From: Caulochytrium protostelioides
Taxonomy: Eukaryota > Chytridiomycota > Caulochytriomycetes > Caulochytriales > Caulochytriaceae
Direction of reading: 5' to 3'
Assembly (NCBI GenBank): GCA_003615045.1
Contig: ML014154.1
Coordinates: 1-64,000 of the forward strand
Length of the DNA: 64,000 nt
The notes under the pieces: generated by a model
Databases searched by the model: none
Seen by the model: only the letters and a program-made list of their open reading frames with translations
What the model was told of the DNA's origin: nothing
Shown: piece by piece, positions 8,696 to 18,538 of the stretch
Layout of the letters: each line of letters begins with the position of its first letter
Numbering within the stretch: the first letter of the stretch is position 1
Translations under genes and position numbers: made by a program

Positions 8696-11280
8696 TGAAA
8701 GCTCGTAGCGCCGGCCATGGCACCGATGTCCTGCCGATGGCGATGCTTCCACTCTGCTCCCCTCAGGAGCGCTGCCAGCGCTCGCGATGGCATGCCCTGG
8801 AACGCTCTAGCGGTTTATCGCGATTTCGCTTTTTAATTTTTGCCGCGTCAGCTTCGAGGATGACCCGTGCGTGGATGGAAGGGAAGCAGGCAGGGTGGCA
8901 GCGGCGATGGAATGAAGGCCGATGAGATCATGCGTTGGCAGCAACGGCAGCGCAAAGAGGCTTACTGGCTACAGAGGGTAGCGCAGCGGTCTCGGCTCCA
9001 AGCCCGGTCGTCCCTGTTCCAAGCCCTTCCGCGCATTGCGGACAGGCGCCGACGCATCGATCCGAGTCGCGGTCTGCGTGCGGCGCACGCAGTGCCCTGG
9101 CAGCGTCTCCGCAGAAGAGGACGGCCGCGCCGTGCGCCGTCTCCAAGCATGCGTCTGCACGCAACGCTTGCAGCCGCCTCGCGCCGCCTCACGGCCGTGG
9201 CCGGCTCCCCTGCCCCTGGCGTGCCGCGTGGTGATGTCCTGGCGCCGAGGCGAGACATCACGGGGGACCTACGGCAACACCCTGAAACGCGCCGCCGAGT
9301 CGATATGAGAGTCGCGCTGCCGAGTCGATATGAGAGTCGCGCTGCCAAGTCGATATGAGAGTCGCGCCGCTAGGGCAATATGAGAGTCGCGCCGGCCCTT
9401 GGTCGTACCCAACAAAGGGCGCGCCTGGCCGCACGCCCTGTCTCTCTCCGCGACCGCCATGCACACCGTTCAACACGGCGGATCGGTCCTGCTGTCTGTC
9501 GGTGGGCTCTCAGCTCCGCCTTCAGCACACGTCTGCTTCGCGTGGCCGTGGTGGCGGCCGCAGCCGGGACGGTGGCGGCGTGCTCCTGCGCTATCGGCGG
9601 CTGCGGTCATGGCGGGGCCGCCGTCGGGGTCGCGTTTCGCCGCCTTGCTGTCTCTGGCATGGCGAAGGCCGCGCAGACCCATCCCTCTCCAAGCATGGTG
9701 CGATGCCCCCGCGGCCCCCGCGGCCCCCGCGGCCACTTTCTCTCGCAACGCGCGTCGCAGCGGCCGCAGCGGCCCACGCACGTTGAGGGGTCCCGTGAAG
9801 GCCGCCGCGCTCATGGCCGACGCCGCGGATCACCATCGCCATCGTCATCGTCATCATCATCCACCTGCAAGCGCCAAAGTCGATACCGATTTCGGCAGGT
9901 CCATGCCGGGTCATCTGACCACGCGTCCGACAGGGTGCGGGACCAGTGCGGCCCCGTCGCACACCACGCATGCACCCATCCCCGCAAGACAAGCAGGGTC
10001 CCGCAGGGTCCCACGCGGACCAGCAGCGCCCAGACGCGCATGCTGAGCAGCACAACGACAGCGACCGCCGCGGATCGACGATGGTCCACACTCCGCGTCG
10101 AGAGGGGTCACCACCGCCGTGGTGCGCCGGCTCAGGAAAGGGGAGGCCTATCGATCCCAATTGAAGCAGGGACGCGGGTTGGACGCTGCCGCACTGGGCC
10201 CAGACACGTATAAAACGAATGAGGGCGATACAGGAATTGAGGCTCGCCTCGCGCGGCATGAAGCGTGACGTCGATGCTGTGCTTCGACTGATGAGCTGTG
10301 CTGCTGTCTTTTGCCATGGCTCGTTGCTGTTGCTCGACACAGACACGCACTTTCCCCTCTTTTTGTTGGGCTCTTCTGCCCGGCGCATAGAACCCAATCG
10401 AAATTTTCCAAAAGGAAAGTGGAAAACCGAAAACAGGCAAGACCGCGTTTGCGTGCCTCCGCCCCTTCGGGACGGCCTCGTCCTTCCATCTGCCTTTTTG
10501 TAAGCGTCCTGCGAGCGGAGTTTAACGATTTTAGAGCGCCGAAGTGCCAGCTTGCATCCGGCGCGGTCCCAGCCAACAGCCCGCATCGGAGTTTCACGGA
10601 CACCGCGAACCCGCAGTCCTCACGGCCCGCATCCGTGTCGGCTGCGTTGACCTGAGGCTGGCGGCCGAGATCCATTGTTGCACCGCGACCCGCCCTTCGA
10701 CGGGTGCCGTGTCCGGCTCTACGCCGATATGGTATGAAATCTCCATTGGCCGGCACATGGGTTGAGCGCGTCTTGTCGCACCGTGCCGACGCGCTGCGGT
10801 CATTGCCGCTTCACCGCGCGCTTCAACCGTCTTTCGGGGTGGTAGTCACGTTGAGGTCCGCGCCGCGCCACAGAGCGCTACGTGCTCTAGCGGCTCGAGA
10901 TCGCAGGCGACTCACGGTGAGCTGCGCCGGTCTAGAACGGCGCCAGGTGTAGCGCCACCGCCTTCTCGCCTTGCGGTGATACCCGCGCTGAATACCCGGT
11001 CGCTGACGACGACCCGATACCTGGCAGCGCTGCTGCGAGCGTGATCCTGCTTAGACCACATTGCTTTCGGCTCCTGTGACCCCGCACGCGTTTCTCCCGC
11101 ACGCTCCCCCGCGGCTGTTCCGCGCCGCAACTTTTGATACCCCCCCTTGCTCTGCCGATCGCTGGACCCCTGCCGTCTCGCGAGCCAGCGCCTCTGTTTC
11201 TGTTGTCCCCGACCGACTCCGTCCACGCCGTCACCCCATTCGTCTGGGCAGCAGCGACGGCCAAGGCGACCCCGCCGAGC
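8696..11280. other. Intergenic region, 2.6 kb, with short tandem repeats
   Basis: No supported gene. Many GC-rich frames are open on both strands, none with family features or convincing starts. It contains the 25-bp tandem repeat at 9296-9395 and a 9-bp CCGCGGCCC-like repeat at about 9708-9735. The stretch before 11281 is the likely promoter of the next gene. Confidence 0.5.
9296..9395. repeat. 25-bp tandem repeat, four copies
   Basis: The core CGATATGAGAGTCGCGC recurs at 9301, 9326 and 9351, with a variant CAATATGAGAGTCGCGC at 9376, an exact 25-bp period. No spacers, so not CRISPR. Copies 1-3 are nearly identical, which suggests recent expansion. Confidence 0.95.
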
Positions 11281-12996
11281 ATGGCACGCCCCATCGAGAT
11301 CCCCCGCACGCCGTCGCCTCTCGCCCCGGACGCCATGTGCACGCCGACACTGTCGACGGTGCGGCCGATCCCGCGCTCGGCCCACCAGATCCCGACTCCG
11401 CAGTCTAAACACCACGCGCCCTCGCCGCCCGAACGCTATCTGGCGCACGGCTCGCCCAGAGAAGTAGACGCGGCCGCCGAGGCGCTGGCGCCAGCGCCCT
11501 GCGATGATGTCAGCGCGTCGGCGCCGCTCGCGGCGGATGACGCGCCGCCGGCCCAAGAGGCAAAACCTCCGCTGCGGACGCCGCTGGCCGACGGCCCCGA
11601 CGGCCCCTACAGCGGCAGTCCGTCGGCGCGATCGTCCATGAAGGCCACCGCCGCCGCTGCCGCTGCCGCCTCATCGACGCTGCCCACGGCGTCGTCCACG
11701 CCAACGGCGACGCCGACGACGCCGCCGATGGCACCCCTGCCCGCGTCGGCGCCGCCGCGACCTCCCTCGCGGTCGCGATCGGGGCGATGCGGCGACCCCC
11801 GCGCCAGCACTCCCGTCGGCTTGCCGCCGGCGTCGGGGACCCGCGCCGGGTCCTCGGGCACGCTCGCGTGGGCTCCGCGGCGGCCGCCGCACCGCGAAGC
11901 GGCCGCACCCGTCCGCGGTGTCCCGCCCTCGGGGCTGCCAGCCGCGGCTCGCGCCCCCGCCGACGCCGGCGTCCAAGGCCACGCGGCCCATGCACATGCC
12001 CGCGCCATGCACGCCGTCTATGCTATGGGCGCCATGCACGCCGCCGCGTCGCAACGGCTCTGGCCCGGCTTTGCGCGGCGAGGCCGCCCGCATCCGTATG
12101 CCTTCGCGGTCGCGGCGGCCACGAGCGCCTTGGCGCCGCCGCTGATACCGCCGTCGGCGCCGCCGCTGATGCCGGCACAGCGGCCGGTGTGGCCCGTCGT
12201 CCCGCCGACGCAGGCCCATCCCATCGAGACGTTAGCCTGCCCGGCCGCCGTGGACGCCGTGATCGCCGGCACGTTCGAAGTGCCGCCGCCGCCGCCGCCG
12301 CCGACGCCGCCGCTGGACGTGCTGGAGCCGTGCGCGGCACCGTCGCCAAGTGTGGCGCCCTCGCCGTGGGCCGTGTACCCCGTGGGCGTGACGCCACCGC
12401 CGCTGACGGCTCTTCTCCGTCCCCCGGTACCCTACTCGGCCGCCGCATCACCCTACCGCGCGTGCTTCTATACCGACCGCCGGCGCGCCGCTGATATTGC
12501 TGAGCTCGAAGTCCTCGCGCGCTGGATTCATCCCTCCTGTAGCGGCTTGCCTCTGACCGCCGACTCGAACGCCCTGAACGGCGCCAACGGCGGCGGCAGC
12601 GGCAGCGGCGCGGCCGTGGCCGCGCCGCCCGGTCCGCGGCTGTCGTGGGCGTCGCTATGTGCCGAATTCGAACGGATGGTCCGGATCGCGGGGACCCGTG
12701 AGTTCCAGGTCCGGCTCGCGCGGCTGACGCAGTGGATCGTCGCGTCGCTGGCGCTGCCCGGGCCGCTCGCAGCGCAGTCGTATGCGTCGCGTCCCGCGAC
12801 GGCTTCGGGGCCATGGCCATGGCCCGCGCGTCCGGACGGCGCCGCCGCGGGATCTGGGGCGGGCGCCTCGCCGGCGGCGGCGCCACCGACCACCGCGCCG
12901 TCGCATGCCGCGGCCACCGGATTCTGGGCCACGGCCGCCGAGCTGCGCGACATGCAGGAAGGCGTGTTAGCGGCGCTCGCAGCCCATGCGGCCTAG
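11281..12996 (+). CDS. Unknown Pro/Ala-rich protein
   Basis: 571 residues from the first in-frame ATG (11281; A at -3 and G at +4). The frame is open about 50 codons further upstream but only from a non-ATG codon. Residues 1 to about 390 are low-complexity Pro/Ala/Ser-rich with poly-Ala and poly-Pro runs. The C-terminal part is more complex: a Tyr/Phe patch (SPYRACFYTDRRRAADIAELE, quoted in part), then a helical segment ending FQVRLARLTQWIVASLALPG, and a final Ala-rich helix with ELRDMQEGVLAALAAH. It may be a regulatory or scaffold protein with a small C-terminal helical domain. No family was recognised. Confidence 0.55.
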   Translation: MARPIEIPRTPSPLAPDAMCTPTLSTVRPIPRSAHQIPTPQSKHHAPSPPERYLAHGSPREVDAAAEALAPAPCDDVSASAPLAADDAPPAQEAKPPLRTPLADGPDGPYSGSPSARSSMKATAAAAAAASSTLPTASSTPTATPTTPPMAPLPASAPPRPPSRSRSGRCGDPRASTPVGLPPASGTRAGSSGTLAWAPRRPPHREAAAPVRGVPPSGLPAAARAPADAGVQGHAAHAHARAMHAVYAMGAMHAAASQRLWPGFARRGRPHPYAFAVAAATSALAPPLIPPSAPPLMPAQRPVWPVVPPTQAHPIETLACPAAVDAVIAGTFEVPPPPPPPTPPLDVLEPCAAPSPSVAPSPWAVYPVGVTPPPLTALLRPPVPYSAAASPYRACFYTDRRRAADIAELEVLARWIHPSCSGLPLTADSNALNGANGGGSGSGAAVAAPPGPRLSWASLCAEFERMVRIAGTREFQVRLARLTQWIVASLALPGPLAAQSYASRPATASGPWPWPARPDGAAAGSGAGASPAAAPPTTAPSHAAATGFWATAAELRDMQEGVLAALAAHAA

Positions 12997-13807
12997 GCCA
13001 GCGGCAAGCTCCCCCTTCCCGCGCCGGATCCGAGCATACCCGCGGACCCTCGCTTCGCGTCAGCCATGGGTGGATTGACCTCCCGTCTCTTTAAAGCATC
13101 AACAGACCTCATGGCCGTGTCGCTCGGCGGCGCCTGGCGCTGCTCCGACACCGGCCCCTCTTTTCCAGCTGAGCTTATGTATGACTTGTGTAGTGGTATA
13201 TAGACCAATCATCTCAATATCGCCATCATCCGTTCAACGTCCAGAAAGCAAGGAAAGCATTCTCAGAGCCCGGGCGACGCGGCAGCAGACTCTGCCGTCG
13301 GCTGCAGGAAAGGTTCGCCAGGCAGACGTTCCATCCATATCCAGTCCGGATCCAGGCCGTATATATCCCCAGGATCTCATGAAATCGCCCATGATTGATG
13401 ATGCGGGAACCAGCCCGTGAAAACAACAATAAATCCACAAAGGGGTGTGGGAGAGAAAAAGCAACATGAAAGACATCAACAAGAAAGAGCAAACGGAAGA
13501 TCCGAAACAAAAGCGGGGAAGGAGCATAGAGCGGCGGATGAGTGGCACGATTAGGGTCAACAGCGATCCGACATGAAGTGAAGAAAGAAACGTCATTTCT
13601 AGACAGAAGCGACCGATCAACGCGCGAGTTGATCGATATTGCCGACTAGCCAGCCAACCGATGGCGCACCCGTCGATCTCAAAAACGATGCCTGTACAGA
13701 AAGACATGAAGCGCCCGCGCTTCTGTTTCACGTTCTGACAGAATCGGTGGGATCGACTGCATGGCATGATGCTAAACCATGATGCCATCGAGGTCATCTC
13801 GAGGTGA
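12997..13807. other. Region between convergent genes
   Basis: About 0.8 kb between the 3' ends of the Pro/Ala-rich gene (+) and the small mitochondrial-protein gene (-). It is AT-richer than its surroundings and probably holds both 3' UTRs. A minus-strand open frame at 13234-13818 is continuous with the end of the neighbour and is treated as UTR. Confidence 0.5.
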
Positions 13808-14278
13808 TCAGACGGCAATGGGCGTATCGGTGGCCATGGGGCTGATATGCGAGAACGTCATGAACCGGCGGCGGGCGGGCGCCGGTGATAGTGCCGGTTC
13901 AGGAGCGGCCTCCACAGTAGCAGTTTGCTCATAGATGACGTGACTCAACGGGACCTTGGTCGGGTCGGACGCCGAGGCACCCGGGCGGTGGGCGTCACGC
14001 AGCATGTAAACACCGAGACCGGCGAGCAGCGCGCCGCCGGCAATGAAGGCATACGCGATGCTGAACGCGCGCTGGCTCTCCTCGCGGAATTCCGCGCGGA
14101 TGGCGTCCTTCTGAGTCTCGGTCATGTGCGACATGGGGTCCTTGAACGAATCACCGCCAGCCGCGGCGCGGCTCTGGGAGGTGCTCAGCGGCGCCGACGA
14201 CACGCGTGAGCGACGCAGGGCCTGCCGGGTCAGTGGCGCAGCGGTGCGCAGCGCACGGAAGGCCATAAAGCCGGTCAT
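13808..14278 (-). CDS. Small mitochondrial single-pass membrane protein, unknown function
   Basis: 156 residues from the ATG at 14278; the open frame continues upstream but starts at a non-ATG codon. The N-terminus is a good mitochondrial presequence: Arg, Ala, Ser and Leu with no acids for ~35 residues (MAFRALRTAAPLTRQALRR, then SSAPLSTS). Next is a hydrophilic helix (HMTETQKDAIRAEFREESQRA) and one hydrophobic segment (AYAFIAGGALLAGLGVYML), then a Pro/Ala-rich tail. The design resembles small inner-membrane assembly or supernumerary respiratory subunits. The family was not identified. Confidence 0.7.
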   Translation of the reverse strand: MTGFMAFRALRTAAPLTRQALRRSRVSSAPLSTSQSRAAAGGDSFKDPMSHMTETQKDAIRAEFREESQRAFSIAYAFIAGGALLAGLGVYMLRDAHRPGASASDPTKVPLSHVIYEQTATVEAAPEPALSPAPARRRFMTFSHISPMATDTPIAV

Positions 14279-14933
14279 GATAAACGATGGGATTCGGAAG
14301 CTGTGGGAAATACCAAGGAACAACGGCTCGTTGGGGTCACCAAGTCAGACGTGGTTCAGCAGGAGGGACAGTGAGATCGATCAACAGAACTTCAACTGTT
14401 CGGGATGCTCAGATGCGTTACTCGACGCAGCGGCAGGATCTTGATCAACCAGGGTGAAGCTGGCCGTCGTCGCGATGGCCCATCCGCCGTCGCCTTTTGT
14501 TCCTCGCGGCGGCGAGCGACCTTACGCGCCGGCTGACGGGGCACCTCCACGAGGGGCCGCGTGATCGGCAGAACGTTGTTTGGGGAATGACGACACCTCG
14601 TGCCGCCTGCCGCCACGGCCACACGCGCCCGCTCGGATCCGGTCACGCGCTGTCTTTCTACGGGGTTCCGAGGGCTGAGCGACTGCGCCACTCTTGAAAG
14701 CCAGCCGCCGCCCCGTGACGGCCTGCCGCCGCCACCGCTGCGCCGTGGCCACAACGGCTGAGCCACGTGGCGGTCACCCCTTTCGTCGCTCGATCGTCTT
14801 TCTTCCGACACGTGGGTACACTCCCGTATCTTTATTTACAATCACTCCTATACCGACCCAATACGCTCACCATGTCCTCAGTGGTGCCCTTAGGAGTTCC
14901 CCACCGAGGCAGATCGCTTACGCGCATTTTGGT
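14279..14933. other. Intergenic region
   Basis: About 650 bp between the mitochondrial-protein gene start and the end of the broken Fanzor gene, both on the minus strand. No gene was recognised. A short + strand open frame begins at 14871 but overlaps the Fanzor relic antisense and has no family features. Confidence 0.4.
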
Positions 14934-16243
14934 TCAGTATCGGATGACTTGGCCCACCACGGGCCCCAACCTGGTTTGCTCCGGGATGCGGCACAGCGCT
15001 ATCGGTCTGGCGGGTAAGGCCAAGCAGCGTCGGATGTTCGACGCGGCTTTGAGATCGCGGTTCACCAACTTGCCGGTGGTAAAACTACACCACAGCAAAC
15101 CTCGAACCCCAATCTCCTCGAATCCCCGGGCGCCGGCGTTGATCTGGTATCAGGACCCCATTCGTCTGGGCGTACACCCGGGTCTCGCCGATCAGGGTGG
15201 CTGGCGTCGGCTCGGCCGGGGAAGCACCCGCGCGCGTCCTGCGGGGCAGGTTGACTCTCGTTGGCGCGGTCGAGCGAGCGCCTGACCGGGACGTGCCGAC
15301 TGGGTTGACGGCCGTCGGCTCGGTGGCGGAAGCACCCCCGCGAGCATTGCGGGGCGGGTTGACCCGCGTCGGCGTCGAGCCGTCGAGCGAGCGCTCGCCC
15401 CACGCATGCAGATCGTGTTGACGGCCGCAGGCGCGGTTACAGGAACGCTCGCCCGGGATGCGCGAGCGGTCGACACCTGCATCGGGTCCAGGGTGTTCAC
15501 CTTGGTCAGGAGGTCTTCCGTCTCGAGATGCACCTCGGTCGTCCGGAACTCGTCGACCAGGATGGTGCGGAAGCGCTGGGCGCACGCCTTGTACGCGCGA
15601 GCGGTTGGAACCGAGATATCGCCCTTGCCGCCGGGGGCAAACTTGGCCGCGCCATAAGCGATCACCACTTCAGCGACGACGGGCGCCATCTCCTTGGTGA
15701 CGCGATACATGAACTTGGCAAACACGCGCTGCCGTATATCGCATATTATAGCGAGATAAACTGCGGGTCCGTCAGGCCGTTGGCCACCTGAAAGTCGCGC
15801 CCGTACTTCTTGACCCGCGTCTCGAAACTGGAATGGAAGTGATTGAACAGATTGACTTTGTAATTGGTTGCGCCGGCAACATATATATTCGTATCGCCGG
15901 GGTGGCGCTGCGTAGGCAGTCTGGCGGCCAGCTACCGGTAGTCCCGATAGTAGTCGCGCACGCAAGGGTCTGGCTTGATGGCGCCCGCGCCGTCCAGCAT
16001 GAGCTGCTGATAGAAGCTCAGATTGGTCAGGTCAGGCAGCTGCGCATTCATGACGTCCTCGACCGTCGAAGCATCGCTTGAGCAGACCGGACAGCGCGAT
16101 GCTAGCGATGTGGGAGCGCTGAGAGAAGGCCTCCGGATTTTAGGCCTGCGGCGTTGTAAGGCATCCCTGAGCAAGACTGGTTGCAGTCTTTGGTCGGCGT
16201 ATCCGGCGATGATCCGAATATGGACTGGCGTCGTGACGGACAC
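14934..16243 (-). pseudogene. Broken Fanzor (eukaryotic TnpB-like RNA-guided nuclease) gene
   Basis: Pieces of one Fanzor-like protein lie in order in different minus-strand frames. About 16243-15935 gives an N-terminal piece (LTNLSFYQQLM, VRDYYRDY). About 15890-15746 gives NYKVNLFNHFHSSFETRVKKYGRDF, quoted in part, and ends at a TAA at 15746. About 15725-15480 (another frame) gives FAKFMYRVTKEM, VVIAYGAAKF and LVDEFRTTEVH, the RuvC-II Glu segment of TnpB/Fanzor. About 15121-14934 (a third frame) gives VRGLLWC and LVNRDLKAASNI, the end of the zinc-ribbon region and the RuvC-III Asp segment, ending at the TGA at 14934. Between the last two pieces is an expanded ~110-bp repeat. Frame changes and stops make an intact protein impossible unless several introns are assumed. 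Fanzors are known from chytrids and travel with transposons. Confidence 0.75.
15203..15480. repeat. Degenerate ~110-bp tandem repeat inside the Fanzor relic
   Basis: GGCGTCGGCTCGG at about 15203, GGCCGTCGGCTCGG at about 15310 and GGCCGCAGGCGCGG at about 15422 begin related units that share a GAAGCACCC...GCGGGGC(A/G)GGTTGAC stretch and a GAGCGAGCGC stretch. There are two fuller copies and a diverged third. The array lies where the zinc-ribbon part of the Fanzor protein is expected. Confidence 0.7.
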
Positions 16244-16354
16244 CTGTGAGGCACTAAGGAGGGCAAGGCGTTCATGTTAGGTCATCGCTAGGGAGGACTC
16301 GTATATACGTGAAATATATAGGATATAAAACTAGTACCGAAGAGAGGGAAAAGG

Positions 16355-18538
16355 TTACGCAACAGGAAGGTCCGCGAAAAATTTGATGTCGAACTGTTGT
16401 GGCCGCAAAAGTTTGGTTTCGAGGGGCTGGGGTTGTTTTGATGAAGCGGGGACGCCAAGCACGTGTGGTGTGTAGAGTCCTGGCACAAATGCATTGCAGA
16501 CAGTTAGTGCCTCTTTCGTGAAATCATCGTACCAAGTAGCCACATTTTTAGTGTACGCAGATGGCGTGGACACTGAACTTTCGGTGTTGTCAGGATTGAC
16601 AGGAATCGTCCTCGCGTCGTCCGTAGTGGAAGCAGGCACTGGACTTTCGACGTGTTCACGATTGACATTCTTGTCGTTCAGTGTTTTCAAGCGAGTTAAA
16701 GAGAATGCTGGTTCAACCATTGTCCCGAAGACCTTCTGGACTTCCTCCAATTTCGGCACGAGAAAAACCAAAAAAGCAGCCACTTTTAGATGAAAGATAC
16801 CGGCCAAAACTTGCTCGTTGTTATCATGAAGCCTTTTGCGGATGCCACGAAGTTTTTTGGGGGTATTTGACAATGCGTCGTCGAGCTCCCAAATGGCGTC
16901 GTCTAGATCGGACTTGATTGCAGCGACATTTTTGTTTTCTTTTTGCGCAGTGCGCAACTTCTTTTGGAGAGTTGCAATTCGTGAAAAATGCCGGTCGGTG
17001 TGTTTACTTTTTTCATCACCAAAACTCATCTGCCGAATGATTTTATTGCGCGTAACGCGAAAAGACCTTGTGTTAGAAGCATATGGATACTTCTTCACAT
17101 TCCCTCGTTCATCTTCAGCGCGAGATCGGAGGTACTCAATCTTGGCAACGAGTTCTTGAAGTCCTTCTTTTACTGTCAACTCGAGATCTGGATGAGTTTC
17201 ATAATGATCGGGAGTGTAGTGTGTTCCATCTACGCGCGGGCCTAAGGCTAGCTCGAGACTGTGATAAAGCGCTGATCTCACTATCCTTGCCCCCTTCGAC
17301 TTTGCAGCCGTATTCGTCTCTTCTGGATTCGCTTCGGGAGTCGCGGTCACTTCCGCATCCGCTTGCTTGTTGGGAAGCATTCCCATTTGAACATCGAAAT
17401 CCGCGTCTGCCGTCACTAGCGCATTTGCGTTCGAACCATCTTCATCTTCGAATTCTAAGAGTTCGGCAGCTTTTTCAAGCTTCCACTTCAGAATCGTGAA
17501 GGCTTGCGAAAACCAGTTAGAGTTCTCTGACCAAAATTCAATGTAAAGCAGGTGTGCTTCGAGAAATCTAGCTATCATCGCGAGTTTACTCGCCTGCAAA
17601 ATTGACCTTCGCCACACATCAATGGCAGCAAGAAGCTCGCAAATATTTCGTTTCAGTACGGCACTTTGTTTTTTCAGATCTTCGGTAGTAACCACCTGAT
17701 TTTTTTCTAACATTTTCAAATGATCGTGCTGCTGAGTCATTTGGGCCACTAGCTTCTGGGCGTCTTTTTTTTGCCGATTTGAATAAGCACTGAACATAGG
17801 ACTCAGCTGCCTGGTTTCTAGGAGGAGGTCTTTAATCTTTTTGTGGTTACTTTCGATAGTCGGAAGAGCGTTGTCAAAATCAGCTTTGGATTGTTCGATG
17901 TTCGCAGCGAGACTTTTCCAGGATACCAGCAGAGTTGGAAGAATAGGATTCTTCTTTCCATTTTTAGTGCGCTTGTTTTCAGATTGACCCTTACGGCTAG
18001 GGTGCGGGGCCTTGCGCTTGCCACTCTTGGAGTTTGAAGCCTCGTGACTGTCTGAAATAGTGTCACTCGATTCTGTCGGGAAACTTGATGTAGAGACCGC
18101 TGGAACGGAAGCTTCAAATGACTCTTCGTCCTGAAGTGGACGGACCGGTCTACTATCCTCGGATTCCTGTTCTGTGTGGTTAGGAGCCTCTGAGCCGGCT
18201 TCTGAACCTGCATCTGAATCGCTCCGTTGAAACCCAAAGAACGTGGTAGACGATCCATAAAACGGTATAATGTTGTTGCCTGTGTTCGAATCAGAACGTC
18301 CTAGATTACCAGCTGTAAAATCATTGGTCGGCATTTGTGGATCGGCCAAGGGAAGCTCTGCCTGGGATGAGGGGTCGTTAGCGACCGGGGCAACAATAAG
18401 AGGCCCCCCGCTCGTGAAGCTTAGCTGGGACGGGTTGATAGTGGGTGGGTCTGTTGGAAACGGCGATGCCGATGTCCACATCGCAATGCTCGTAATCATG
18501 ACGGCCATGATGGCGAGCGATTGGCCGAGGGACAACAT
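16355..18538 (-). CDS. Secreted coiled-coil protein with NLS-like basic cluster; AT-rich gene
   Basis: 727 residues from the ATG at 18538. The N-terminus is a clear signal peptide (hydrophobic SLAIMAVMITSIAMW, likely cut after TSA, about residue 25). A Ser/Asp/Glu-rich stretch (about 75-165) and a strongly basic cluster near residue 172 (GKRKAPHPSRKG, ENKRTKNGKK) follow. The rest is mostly charged helix, likely coiled coil in two blocks (about 195-350 and 440-620). No enzyme motif was recognised. The gene is far AT-richer than its neighbours (for example 22 G/C of 60 bases at 17641-17700). Signal peptide plus acidic/Ser-rich linker plus helical body resembles expanded secreted protein families of parasitic chytrids, and the basic cluster could direct it to a host nucleus; both points are inference. 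Confidence 0.7.
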   Translation of the reverse strand: MLSLGQSLAIMAVMITSIAMWTSASPFPTDPPTINPSQLSFTSGGPLIVAPVANDPSSQAELPLADPQMPTNDFTAGNLGRSDSNTGNNIIPFYGSSTTFFGFQRSDSDAGSEAGSEAPNHTEQESEDSRPVRPLQDEESFEASVPAVSTSSFPTESSDTISDSHEASNSKSGKRKAPHPSRKGQSENKRTKNGKKNPILPTLLVSWKSLAANIEQSKADFDNALPTIESNHKKIKDLLLETRQLSPMFSAYSNRQKKDAQKLVAQMTQQHDHLKMLEKNQVVTTEDLKKQSAVLKRNICELLAAIDVWRRSILQASKLAMIARFLEAHLLYIEFWSENSNWFSQAFTILKWKLEKAAELLEFEDEDGSNANALVTADADFDVQMGMLPNKQADAEVTATPEANPEETNTAAKSKGARIVRSALYHSLELALGPRVDGTHYTPDHYETHPDLELTVKEGLQELVAKIEYLRSRAEDERGNVKKYPYASNTRSFRVTRNKIIRQMSFGDEKSKHTDRHFSRIATLQKKLRTAQKENKNVAAIKSDLDDAIWELDDALSNTPKKLRGIRKRLHDNNEQVLAGIFHLKVAAFLVFLVPKLEEVQKVFGTMVEPAFSLTRLKTLNDKNVNREHVESPVPASTTDDARTIPVNPDNTESSVSTPSAYTKNVATWYDDFTKEALTVCNAFVPGLYTPHVLGVPASSKQPQPLETKLLRPQQFDIKFFADLPVA

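Noticed and set aside
13234-13818. 194-codon minus-strand open frame with hydrophobic segments
   Set aside because: It begins inside the 3' end of the mitochondrial-protein gene in another frame and continues into its 3' flank; composition and position fit a 3' UTR.
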